Source: CAZFDT01 sp964518335 (GTDB lineage Bacteria; Planctomycetota; Phycisphaerae; Phycisphaerales; Phycisphaeraceae). From it: DNA of 16,998 nt. Location: contig CAZFDT010000104.1 in the NCBI GenBank assembly GCA_964518335.1, positions 1-16,998 on the forward strand, read 5' to 3'. A program made the translations under genes and the position numbers. Under the pieces are notes generated by a model, which made no database searches, was not told where the DNA came from, and worked only from the letters and a program-made list of their open reading frames with translations. This document shows positions 7,041-14,073 of the stretch, piece after piece (position 1 is the stretch's first letter; the number at the start of each line of letters is the position of its first letter).

Positions 7041-7114
7041 TCGGGGCGACAGGATTTGAACCTGCGACCTCTTGACCCCCAGTCAAGCGCGCTACCAAGC
7101 TGCGCTACGCCCCG
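7041..7114 (-). tRNA. tRNA-Pro (anticodon GGG)
   Basis: On the minus strand a complete 74-nt cloverleaf is visible: acceptor CGGGGCG/CGCCCCG with discriminator A; D arm GCGC-AGCTTGGTA-GCGC; anticodon arm CTTGA-CTGGGGG-TCAAG, giving anticodon GGG (Pro codon CCC); a 5-base variable loop; and T arm GCAGG-TTCAAAT-CCTGT. CCA is not encoded. The 3' end faces the accessory patch at lower coordinates. Confidence 0.96.
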
Positions 7115-7321
7115 ATGGCGTGGGTTTCACTTTTCAGCGGATGACCTGGGCCCATCCCTGCGGCCGCCCTCGGACGCTGCTGCGGTCATGCGCGGCATGC
7201 CCGCCTCCGCGGCGAAAGCGGACAAGCGACGGATTGTAGGCGGTATGGGTCGTAGCTGCAATGGCGGAGGTCGGCGCGTATCGGCGTCGCCTGCGGTCGC
7301 TTGCCGTCGCGGCGGGGGCGT

Positions 7322-7350
7322 TTGTCAAGCGGGGCGGGGTGCGGTATGCT
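7322..7350 (+). promoter_or_regulatory. Candidate housekeeping promoter for rplU
   Basis: TTGTCA (7322-7327) and TATGCT (7345-7350) are separated by 17 bases, a fair match to a sigma-70 promoter. They lie 54 bases before the rplU start. The remaining sequence between the tRNA gene and rplU (7115-7404) holds no recognised gene. The leader from about 7357 to 7404 is GC-rich and could fold, as ribosomal protein leaders often do. Confidence 0.4.
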
Positions 7351-7404
7351 GCCGGGCTTTCCCCAGACCCAAGAGACGGGCGAACCTGCCCGGGCGAGGC
7401 GAAT

Positions 7405-7719
7405 ATGGCCGCGTATGCGATCATCGAGGACAGTGGCACGCAGATCAAGGTGGCCGAAGGCGATCAGATCAAGGTCGCCAATCGTGACCTGCCGCCGGAC
7501 GCGGCGACGCTGACATTCGACAAGGTGCTGCTGGTGGGCGGCGAGTCGGTGCGGGTCGGCCAGCCCTACGTCACGGGCGCGGCGGTCACGGCGGACATCC
7601 TCGCCGAGGACAGCGAGAAGTACCAGATCTTCAAGTTCCGCCGTCGCAAGAACTACAAGCGCAAGACCGGCCACCGCCAGCACTTCCTCCGCGTGAAGAT
7701 CACGGGCATCACGGGCTGA
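7405..7719 (+). CDS. rplU: 50S ribosomal protein L21
   Basis: A 104-residue protein of normal L21 length. The start ATG at 7405 has CGAGG upstream. Family hallmarks are present: N-terminal YAIIEDSGTQIKVAEGD, the central FDKVLLVGG and VGQPYV segments, and the basic C-terminal FKFRRRKNYKRKTGHRQHF then LRVKITGI. L21 binds 23S rRNA (domain V region) and contacts L20 in the large subunit. In most bacteria rpmA (L27) follows directly; here the next gene is on the opposite strand and converges after 40 bases, so rplU is monocistronic in this window. This is ordinary chromosomal core and marks the end of the accessory patch. Confidence 0.96.
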   Translation: MAAYAIIEDSGTQIKVAEGDQIKVANRDLPPDAATLTFDKVLLVGGESVRVGQPYVTGAAVTADILAEDSEKYQIFKFRRRKNYKRKTGHRQHFLRVKITGITG

Positions 7720-7759
7720 GGCCACGCAGCATCGATCGTGTGCGTGTGACCCGGGCGGG

Positions 7760-9265
7760 CTATGGCATGCGCCGGAACAGGGTGTAGCCGTTGATCTGCT
7801 GGATCGGGTCGTAGCGGTGGGCTGTGACCAGGCGTCGGACCACTTCGTGCCCCTCGGGGAGCGGCGGCTGGTTGGGAAGCTGAATGGCGTTGCGGACGCG
7901 GATGGCGCTGTCGTCGTGCAGGGCGAGCAGGGTCGGGGGCGCGTGGACGTAATCGTCGGCGATGGCCTGGGGGGTCATGGGCAGCAGGTCGCCGCGCGGT
8001 CGCTCGATCTGCCAGGCGCAGTAGAAGCGATGAGCGGGTCGCACGGTCGAGGCGAAGAAGATGAGGTCGGCCGGCATGGGTCCGACGACGAAGAGCGTGT
8101 CGTCGGGCTGGGCGACCGCGTCGATGGCGGCGGCGACCTCGTGCAGCGCGGGGCCGGCGGGGACGGCGCCGGAGGAGCGCGCCGAGTGATAGAACGCCAG
8201 CGGCCCGCCCAGTCCCGCCACGATGGTCGCCGCCAGCAACATGCGTCGCGGCGTCGGGCCGGTGCGCGAGTCACCCTCGCTGCCGACGAGGGCCAGCACC
8301 GCCAGGACGGGGAACAACTGCACCCAGTAATGCGTGTGGTTGCGCGACGACGCCAGGCAGGCGGCCAGCCCCACGACCAGGATCGTCCAGGCATACACCC
8401 GGTGCGGCCCGGCGTGTGCCCAGGCGACCAGCATCGCCGCGATCGCGAACAGCGGCGTCACGGCGATCACCGCTACCAGTTCCCAACGCGACTGGCCCAT
8501 GTCCTGGGCGGCAAACCGCAGGGGATAGGCAAACGTCACGTCGACATACCCGCGCAGGTCGGCCGTCAGCGTCAACAGCAGCAACAGCGCGCCCCACGTC
8601 AGGGCGACACCCAGCAGCATCTGCCCCAGCGCACGCCCCAGCGCGACGCGATCGAGCTTCAGCGTCAGAAGCGCCACCAGCGGCGCCAGCGCAAACAGCG
8701 CCGCGGTCTGCCGGCTGTGCAACGCCAAGACCGCCGCCGCGCCCACGAGCATCGCCCACGCACGCGGACACCGACGCTGACGCTCGATGCGCCAACCGGT
8801 CAACAGCAGCACCAACGCGAACAGATTCGCCACGTGCTCGGTCGAAGGCCACCAGCAGTCCCAGAACAGAAAGGGCATCGCCGCCAGCAGCGCCATCGCC
8901 AACACCGCGCCACCGTGACGGTCGCCGCTGACCAGCGCCACGATGAGGCACTGCCCCCCCACCCAGACCGCCAGCCACATGCACAGCGCCAGGTACGACC
9001 CCGGCCAAACCATCTGCGGCAGGGCGTAAAACATCATCGCCACCGGCGGACGGTCCTGCCACGCCCCCGCATACAGCCGCTCCCCCGCCAGCCAGAGTTT
9101 CGCCGCCTGGCCATAGATGAACGGGTCGGGGTTCATCACCCACATCATCAGCAGCGCCTGCAGCACCGCGAACGCCAGGCCAAACCCCAGCACACCGGTC
9201 AACACGCCTGAAGACAGCTTCGAGCGAGCCGCGTGCGTGACTGAATCGGGCGTGTGGCTGGTCAT
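7760..9265 (-). CDS. Polytopic membrane protein, GT-C glycosyltransferase-like (ArnT/GT39-like)
   Basis: A 501-residue integral membrane protein with about ten or more hydrophobic helices in its first ~370 residues, followed by a ~130-residue hydrophilic C-terminal domain. I choose the ATG at 9265 (TSHTPDS), after which the first helix (VLTGVLGFGLAFAVLQALLM) begins; a longer frame to 9319 adds a basic tail without support. The first loop after helix 1 reads NPDPFIYGQAAKLWLAGERLYAGAWQ followed by DRPPVAMMFYAL. An acidic residue soon after TM1, with a RPP...Y segment before TM2, is the usual layout of GT-C lipid-linked-sugar transferases. No exact family is claimed. It converges on rplU and is divergent from the methyltransferase, with a 45-base gap. 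It probably glycosylates lipid or protein on the outer face of the cytoplasmic membrane. Confidence 0.72.
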   Translation of the reverse strand: MTSHTPDSVTHAARSKLSSGVLTGVLGFGLAFAVLQALLMMWVMNPDPFIYGQAAKLWLAGERLYAGAWQDRPPVAMMFYALPQMVWPGSYLALCMWLAVWVGGQCLIVALVSGDRHGGAVLAMALLAAMPFLFWDCWWPSTEHVANLFALVLLLTGWRIERQRRCPRAWAMLVGAAAVLALHSRQTAALFALAPLVALLTLKLDRVALGRALGQMLLGVALTWGALLLLLTLTADLRGYVDVTFAYPLRFAAQDMGQSRWELVAVIAVTPLFAIAAMLVAWAHAGPHRVYAWTILVVGLAACLASSRNHTHYWVQLFPVLAVLALVGSEGDSRTGPTPRRMLLAATIVAGLGGPLAFYHSARSSGAVPAGPALHEVAAAIDAVAQPDDTLFVVGPMPADLIFFASTVRPAHRFYCAWQIERPRGDLLPMTPQAIADDYVHAPPTLLALHDDSAIRVRNAIQLPNQPPLPEGHEVVRRLVTAHRYDPIQQINGYTLFRRMP

Positions 9266-9310
9266 GCGTGGTGAGGTCGGCAGCGCCGAAGACCGGCGTC
9301 GGCGCGAACT

Positions 9311-10342
9311 ATGGTACAAACATCACCTATGCCCACGCCGCCCGATCGCCCCCGCCAACCCTTCGGTCCCAGGAAGGGAGGCAAGCCCCCGTTCCGCAAA
9401 GGACCGCCCCGCCGCGCCGCGCCGTCGCCGCCGCCGTCGTCAGTCGGCCCGCGTCCGTCAGCAAGCACGGCCACCGGTCGAGCCACTTCCAGAGGCGGGG
9501 TCACTTCCGGGGGCGGGGGTGGGGGTACTTCCGGGGGTGGGGGCACTTCCGGGGGCACGCATTGGGGTGGGTTTGCGGACTGGTACGACGATCTCGTCGG
9601 TGACGCGGGCAGTGACTATCACCAGCACGTGGTGCTGCCGGGCGTGATGCGACTGCTGCACGTTCACGCCGGCGAAGCGGTGCTGGACGTGGCGTGTGGC
9701 CAGGGCGTGCTGTGTCGCCTGCTGCACCAGAAGGGCTGCCGCGTGACGGGCGTCGATGCCGCCGGCGAGCTCGTGCGCCTGGCGAAGGAGCGCAGTGACC
9801 CTGCCGTCGCCTATCACGTCGCCGACGCCCGTGACCTGTCGCGCCTCAAGGATGGTCCCTTCGACGCGGCGACGTGCGTGCTGGCGATTCAGAACATCGA
9901 CCCGATCCAGGGCGTGTTCGACGGCGTCGCCAGCCACCTGCTGCCGGGCGGCCGATTCGTCCTGGTGATGATGCACCCGGCATTCCGCATTCCCAAGCAT
10001 GCCCACTGGGGCTGGGACCCGCGGCCACAGAGGGGCGACGCCGGCCGCAGCCGCGTCAACCCCCGCGAGGGCGTCCAGTTCCGTCGCGTCGATCGCTACC
10101 TCCTGCCCGCCAAGGAGCCCATCACCGTCCACCCCGGCAAGGACCCGACCGGCCGCGTCTGGGCCTTCCACCGTCCACTGCAGCACTACGTCAACGCTCT
10201 GGCCGCCGCCAGCCTGCTCCTGGACCGGCTCGAGGAATGGCCCAGCCACCGCACGTCGCCCCCCGGCCCCCGCGCCGACGCCGAAAACCGCGCCCGACGC
10301 GAGTTCCCACTCTTCCTGGCACTCCGCGCGATCAAAAAGTGA
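9311..10342 (+). CDS. Class I SAM-dependent methyltransferase with repeat-built linker
   Basis: A 343-residue protein if it starts at the ATG at 9311; an ATG at 9329 is equally possible, and neither has a clear ribosome site. Residues ~1-85 are low complexity: a Pro/Arg-rich basic segment, then a Gly-Ser-Thr linker made of TSRGGV, TSGGGGGG, TSGGGG and TSGG units. The catalytic domain follows: FADWYDDLVGDAGSDYHQHV, motif I VLDVACGQG (residues 124-132), the acidic motif II end VTGVDA, VADARDL (170-176, adenine contact), and FDAATCVLAIQNI as motif IV. The C terminus carries KEPITVHPGKDP and WAFHRPLQHYVNAL, typical of small-molecule or quinone/biotin-type methyltransferases; the substrate is unknown. 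The linker DNA is a repeat array whose unit also occurs in the broken transposase (see findings). Confidence 0.85.
   Translation: MVQTSPMPTPPDRPRQPFGPRKGGKPPFRKGPPRRAAPSPPPSSVGPRPSASTATGRATSRGGVTSGGGGGGTSGGGGTSGGTHWGGFADWYDDLVGDAGSDYHQHVVLPGVMRLLHVHAGEAVLDVACGQGVLCRLLHQKGCRVTGVDAAGELVRLAKERSDPAVAYHVADARDLSRLKDGPFDAATCVLAIQNIDPIQGVFDGVASHLLPGGRFVLVMMHPAFRIPKHAHWGWDPRPQRGDAGRSRVNPREGVQFRRVDRYLLPAKEPITVHPGKDPTGRVWAFHRPLQHYVNALAAASLLLDRLEEWPSHRTSPPGPRADAENRARREFPLFLALRAIKK
9485..9555 (+). repeat. Short GC-rich repeat array, unit ACTTCCGGGGG
   Basis: Four units start at 9485 (degenerate: ACTTCCAGAGG), 9503, 9527 and 9545, with spacings of 18, 24 and 18 bases. The last three carry exact ACTTCCGGGGG followed by Y-GGGG (the last copy by CACGC). 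All spacings are multiples of 6, so the array is read in frame as Thr-Ser-Gly runs inside the methyltransferase gene. Seventeen bases around the third copy (TACTTCCGGGGGTGGGG) are identical to 4255-4271 in the IS256 transposase. Confidence 0.85.
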
Positions 10343-10369
10343 CCCCCGCCTCCCGCGGGCGCCGGCAGC

Positions 10370-10777
10370 TTAACGCTCCAGCGTCATGGCCACGATGCGC
10401 CATTGCGAACCGTCGTTCGTCATCAGGATGCGCTGCCGCGATCGACCGTGCAGATGCGCGGCACTGACGCTCGCCGTGCGATGATCGGGGCGATGCGGAT
10501 CGGCGGCGACCTGGACGTGAAGCGTGTACCCCTGCTCGGCGAGAGCGGAGGGCAGGGCGATGGAGTGGGGTCCGCCGTCGGGCAACTGCAGCGACGCCTC
10601 GCCGCCCGCCATGAGCAGGTGGCGGAGCTGGGCGTCGGTGCGCGCCGCCCTGGTGAGCCGGGCGTCGTGGGCCAGGCGCACGGTCATCGCGCCCGAGGCG
10701 ATGGCGATGACGCCGAGGATGGCGACGACGACGAAGGTCGCCATGCCGCGGCGGCGGACGGGTGCGGGGCGGGTCAT
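10370..10777 (-). CDS. GspK/PilX-like minor pseudopilin
   Basis: A 135-residue protein. The ATG at 10777 overlaps the stop of the preceding gene as ATGA, indicating translational coupling. The N terminus is basic (MTRPAPVRRRG) and runs into one hydrophobic helix (MATFVVVAILGVIAIASGAMT), then ARLTRAARTDAQLRHLLMAGGEAS. That resembles the start of GspK/PilX-type proteins (RRRG-x-AL-l-vl... then an Arg-rich helix with Ala). The remainder is a small domain with no recognisable family motif; real GspK is roughly twice as long, so this is a reduced member or a cluster-specific component. It is the last gene of the minus-strand operon and converges on the methyltransferase gene with a 27-base gap. 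Confidence 0.6.
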   Translation of the reverse strand: MTRPAPVRRRGMATFVVVAILGVIAIASGAMTVRLAHDARLTRAARTDAQLRHLLMAGGEASLQLPDGGPHSIALPSALAEQGYTLHVQVAADPHRPDHRTASVSAAHLHGRSRQRILMTNDGSQWRIVAMTLER

Positions 10778-11226
10778 GGCAGGTCCTCCAGCATGGGGCC
10801 CAGCAGCGGCGCGGCGTGGCTGGCCAGTTCGACGCGCACCAGGCCGCGGGCGACGACAAAACGCGGAGGCACGTGGAGGTCGAAGCGGCGGACGGGATCG
10901 TTTCCCCCGGGAACTGTGCGTTGCAGTTGCCGTGTCTGGGCGGACCAATGCCACAGGATTCTCTCATCGCGCGGCGCGGTCAGCACGAGCCGGCCGTCGC
11001 CCTCCAGCACAGCGCTGCGGGCGGCCCAGACGTCGGCGCGGAGCTGGCGCAGCGCCGCGGCGACCCGCGACGACTGACGCTCGGCCGCCAGGGCGTCTCG
11101 GTTGAGCGACATCGCCAGCACAAACACGCGCGACGCCACCGCCGCCAGCGCCGTGAGGATCACCATCACGATCATCATCTCGACGAGCGAATAGGCCCGG
11201 CGGCAATGGCGTCGATGGCTTGTCAT
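10774..11226 (-). CDS. Type II secretion/type IV pilus-like pseudopilin
   Basis: A 150-residue protein. The ATG at 11226 is chosen because it overlaps the preceding stop (ATGA) and opens a prepilin motif: MTSHRRHCRRA then YSLVEMMIVMVILTALAAVA, with cleavage expected before Tyr and Glu at +5. A much longer frame upstream is only the antisense-like continuation of neighbouring GC-rich sequence. After the helix the protein has a small globular domain (RQLRADVWAARSAVLEGDGRLVLTA), similar in design to GspJ-type minor pseudopilins. It probably assembles at the pseudopilus tip together with the flanking proteins after processing by a prepilin peptidase, which is not in this window. Confidence 0.75.
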   Translation of the reverse strand: MTSHRRHCRRAYSLVEMMIVMVILTALAAVASRVFVLAMSLNRDALAAERQSSRVAAALRQLRADVWAARSAVLEGDGRLVLTAPRDERILWHWSAQTRQLQRTVPGGNDPVRRFDLHVPPRFVVARGLVRVELASHAAPLLGPMLEDLP

Positions 11227-11582
11227 GGCGACGCCTCCCCCGCCGGCGCCAGCGCGACCAGCACGGCGTCGGCCCGCTCCACGCTCACGCGCAGCTCCAC
11301 CCACGTCCAGCCCGGCGCGTCGGCGACCGGCTCGAGCCGACGCAGTTCGACCGTGCAGCCGTCGGCGGCGGCGGCCTGCTGCAGTTGATCGCTCCCGTAG
11401 CCCCGCCGCGCCAGCTCGCCCAACCCCTCGGCCGCGCGCGCCGCACGACGCTGCGCATCGAGCTGACGCAGGCTGCCGCGGAACTGACCCGCCGCGACCA
11501 CCATGGCCGTCAGCAGCGCCCCGATCACGCCCAGGGCGAACAGCCCATCGAGTAGCAGCATGCCGCGGTGTCGGTGGTTCAT
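11223..11582 (-). CDS. Pseudopilin-like protein with Asp at the +5 position
   Basis: A 119-residue protein. The ATG at 11582 gives MNHRHRG then MLLLDGLFALGVIGALLTAMVV. This is laid out like a prepilin leader: short basic leader, Gly at -1, a 20-residue helix. Met replaces Phe at +1 and Asp replaces the nearly invariant Glu at +5. The globular part (RRAARAAEGLGELARRGYGSD) is short. It overlaps the next gene (ATGA) and follows the second GspF after 9 bases. Size and position resemble GspI-type minor pseudopilins. The +5 acidic residue normally pairs with the N terminus of a neighbouring pilin, and Asp may still serve. Confidence 0.66.
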   Translation of the reverse strand: MNHRHRGMLLLDGLFALGVIGALLTAMVVAAGQFRGSLRQLDAQRRAARAAEGLGELARRGYGSDQLQQAAAADGCTVELRRLEPVADAPGWTWVELRVSVERADAVLVALAPAGEASP

Positions 11583-11591
11583 GGCAGGGTC

Positions 11592-12839
11592 TCACAGCGC
11601 ACTGTGCGAAACAGACTGGATCAGGTTCGTCAAGGGCAGGAAAAACGCCACGACGATCGTGCCCACGAGCAGGGCCAGCACGATGACGACGAGGGGCATC
11701 CCCGCGGCCGCCAGCACGGCGGCGACGCGGCTGAACCGCTGGTCGTGGTAGCGAGCCAGAAAGCTGAGCGTGTTGATCATGTCGCCGGTGGTCGCGGCCG
11801 TGGCGATCAGCCCGCGATCGACCCCAGGAAGCCCTGCCGCCGCCGCGGCGCGATCGACCGGCTCACCGTTGCGCATCGCCATGGACCACTGCAGCAGTCG
11901 CGAGCGCAGCACGGCGTTGATCCGCAGCGTCGCCGCCTGCTCCACCGCCTCGGGCAGCGGCAGCCCGGCCCGCATCGCCTCGGCGGTCAGCTCCCACGCC
12001 TGCGCCAGACCGCGGTCGCGCTGCACGCCCCCCGCCACCGGCAACCGCCACAGCAGCGGATCGACCAGCGGCGACATCACCCCGCCGATGTCCAGCGGCC
12101 CGCGAAATATCGCCCGCAGTGACCAGCCCGCCAGCCCCGCCGCCATCGTCGCCGCGGCCAACAGCAGCGGCAGGCTGTACACCTGGCTCACGGTGAACAC
12201 CATGCGCGTCAGCCACGGCAACTCCGTGTCGAAGTCCTGGAAAATCCTGTGGAACTTGGGCACGATGATGATGCCCAGCAGCGCCAGCAGCAGCGCCATG
12301 GCCGTGCCCACGACCAGGCCGTAGCTCGTCGCCAGGCGCGATTCGAGGCCCTCGCCGGCGTCGCGCCGCCGCGCCTGCGCGGTGATCGAAGGCAGGACCT
12401 GGGCCAGGCGCCCGATGCGCTCGGCGGCGGCGATGCGCACGACTTGGGCGGGGGGAATCTCCGGCACGGCGTGCCGCAGCGCCTCGCCCAGCGACACGCC
12501 CCTGGCCAGCAGCGCCGCCAGCGCCTGCATCCGCTCGCCCGTCCACGTGCTCGAGCCGGCGGCGGCCGCGTGCAGCATCGGCGGCAACGGCAGGTTCAGC
12601 CGCACCGCCTGCGCCACGTGCATCAGCACCGACCGACCTCGCCGCCGCTGCGACACCCGCGCCGCCCGCGCCATCAGCAGCATGACCAGCAGCGCCACGA
12701 CCGGCCCGCCGAAGATCATGATGCGAAACCCCAAGACGCTCAGCGCGCCCGTGAGCAGCGCCGCCGCGCCCAGACCGGCGACCATCCACACGATGCCGGT
12801 GAAGAACCCGCCCACGAGTTGGAGCATGCGATCGAGCAT
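11592..12839 (-). CDS. GspF/PilC-type inner-membrane platform protein, unusual second copy
   Basis: A 415-residue protein. The ATG at 12839 has GAGG 5 bases upstream. It lacks the usual cytoplasmic N-terminal segment and instead starts with two hydrophobic helices (about residues 10-57). It then carries a GspF domain (MLHAAAA, ARGVSLGEAL, RIAAAERIGRLAQVL), a transmembrane helix (YGLVVGTAMALLLALLGIIIVP) followed by KFHRIFQDFDTELPWLTR, the family-typical sequence after TM1. A second GspF domain (AMRAGLPLPEAVEQAA, GEPVDRA, IATAATTGDM) and a terminal helix ending FFLPLTNLIQSV complete it. GspF anchors the assembly ATPase to the membrane and supports pseudopilus growth. It is a diverged partner of the upstream GspF and is separated from it by 7 bases, so a hetero-oligomer is possible. 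Confidence 0.85.
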   Translation of the reverse strand: MLDRMLQLVGGFFTGIVWMVAGLGAAALLTGALSVLGFRIMIFGGPVVALLVMLLMARAARVSQRRRGRSVLMHVAQAVRLNLPLPPMLHAAAAGSSTWTGERMQALAALLARGVSLGEALRHAVPEIPPAQVVRIAAAERIGRLAQVLPSITAQARRRDAGEGLESRLATSYGLVVGTAMALLLALLGIIIVPKFHRIFQDFDTELPWLTRMVFTVSQVYSLPLLLAAATMAAGLAGWSLRAIFRGPLDIGGVMSPLVDPLLWRLPVAGGVQRDRGLAQAWELTAEAMRAGLPLPEAVEQAATLRINAVLRSRLLQWSMAMRNGEPVDRAAAAAGLPGVDRGLIATAATTGDMINTLSFLARYHDQRFSRVAAVLAAAGMPLVVIVLALLVGTIVVAFFLPLTNLIQSVSHSAL

Positions 12840-12846
12840 ATCCGCC

Positions 12847-14064
12847 TCACGTCACCGCCTGGATCAAGGCCACCAGCGGGGAGAACATCGCGGCCACGAC
12901 AAAGCCCATCACCACGGCGATGACCAGCAGCAGGAGCGGGGTGAGCCACGCCTGCAGGGCGATCAGCCTTGCCTCGGCCTCGTCCTCGTACAGGCGAGCC
13001 AAGTGCGACAGGAGCGAGGGCAGGTCGTGGCGCTGCGCCGCCAGGTGGATCGCCGCCGGAACCGTCGCCGGGGACAACTGCAGCATCGCACTGACCCGGT
13101 CGATCGGCACGCCCTGGCGCATCGCCTGGATCAGCAGGTCGGCGTCGCGGCGCATGCCCGGGCTGCCCACGGCGTCGGCGGCCAACTGCAGCGACGCCGG
13201 CAGGTCCAGCCCCGCTTCCACACCCACCCGCAGCGCATCGCACCACCGCGCCACCAGGTTCCGCTTGAGCACCGGACCCAGCAAAGGCAGCGGCAGCACC
13301 GTCGCCTCGATCGCCGCCTGCTCCCGGCCCGCCGCGCGCAGCGACGCCCACCCCACCGCGCAGGCCGCCACCACCACCAGCAGCCCGATCAGCGCCGCCG
13401 GCACCCACGGCGCGGCGTGCATCAGCACCTGCGTCGTCCACGGCATCTGCACGTCCCAGTCGCTGAGAATCTCGCTGTACGTCGGCACGATGAACAGGCC
13501 CAGCAGCGTGGTCAACGCGACCATGATCGCCAGCACCACCAGCGGATAGGCCGCGGTGCGCCATATCGCGGCGCGGAGGCGGCTGACGAGTTCGAGGTGA
13601 CGGCCCAGTGAAAAGAGCGTGGCGGCGAGGTTGCCGCTCTTCACGCCCGCCTCGACGATGCCGGCATACAACGGCGGGAACAGGCGGCGATGACGCTCGA
13701 ACGCCTCGCCCAGCGACGCGCCGCGCTCCAGGTCGGCGGCGACCTGCTCGATCGTGGCGCGCAGGCGCTGGCTGCGCACGTCCTGGGCGATGAGGCGCAG
13801 GCCCGACTCCAGGGGCATGCCGGCCTCGGCGAGCTGCGCCAGTTGCGCGTTGAACGTCATGAACTCGGCGCCGCGCAGCGCCTTGGGCCGCGCCGCCTCG
13901 CCCCCGGTCTCCTCGAGCGCGACGATGCGCAGGCCCATCCCCGTCAGCGCCGCGCGGGCCACCTCGTGCGTCGAGGCATCGACCGTGCCCGACAGCGCGC
14001 GGCCCTCGTGCGTCTGCGCGTCGTAGCGGTAGGTGTGCAGCGTGGATGCGAACGGTTCACTCAT
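12847..14064 (-). CDS. GspF/PilC-type inner-membrane platform protein, canonical copy
   Basis: A 405-residue protein, the standard family length. The N terminus YRYDAQTHEGRALSGTVDAS then ALTGMGLRIVALE is the normal cytoplasmic start of GspF/PilC. The first GspF domain spans about residues 70-190 (FNAQLAQLAEAGMPLESGLR, ERGASLGEAFERH, FPPLYAGIVEAGVKSGNL), with TM1 VVLAIMVALTTLLGLFIVP followed by TYSEILSDWDVQMPWTT. The second domain (RVGVEAGLDLPASLQLA, MRQGVPIDRV, IHLAAQRHDL) ends in a helix and FSPLVALIQAV. It is the inner-membrane platform contacting the GspE-like ATPase encoded 9 bases upstream. The order ATPase-GspF fits type II secretion and type IV pilus operons. Start at 14064; the ribosome site is weak, so translational coupling to the ATPase is likely. 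Confidence 0.9.
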   Translation of the reverse strand: MSEPFASTLHTYRYDAQTHEGRALSGTVDASTHEVARAALTGMGLRIVALEETGGEAARPKALRGAEFMTFNAQLAQLAEAGMPLESGLRLIAQDVRSQRLRATIEQVAADLERGASLGEAFERHRRLFPPLYAGIVEAGVKSGNLAATLFSLGRHLELVSRLRAAIWRTAAYPLVVLAIMVALTTLLGLFIVPTYSEILSDWDVQMPWTTQVLMHAAPWVPAALIGLLVVVAACAVGWASLRAAGREQAAIEATVLPLPLLGPVLKRNLVARWCDALRVGVEAGLDLPASLQLAADAVGSPGMRRDADLLIQAMRQGVPIDRVSAMLQLSPATVPAAIHLAAQRHDLPSLLSHLARLYEDEAEARLIALQAWLTPLLLLVIAVVMGFVVAAMFSPLVALIQAVT

Positions 14065-14073
14065 GGCTCAATC

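Noticed and set aside
6769..7098. Minus-strand frame running through the tRNA gene, considered as an integrase remnant
   Set aside because: Its translation, including the part away from the tRNA, shows no tyrosine or serine recombinase motif; the tRNA explains the conserved part.
7817..9211. Long plus-strand frame of 464 codons opposite the membrane protein
   Set aside because: Composition is Arg/Gln/His-rich with no domain, and it is fully antisense to a protein with clear membrane helices; an artefact of GC-rich DNA.
9485..9555. Array considered as a CRISPR
   Set aside because: Units are too short, spacings are only 18 or 24 bases with no unique spacers, and the array is in frame inside a coding sequence.
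9262..9558. Minus-strand frame with PPEVPPPP repeats
   Set aside because: This is only the antisense reading of the ACTTCCGGGGG array in the methyltransferase gene, and it has no start context.
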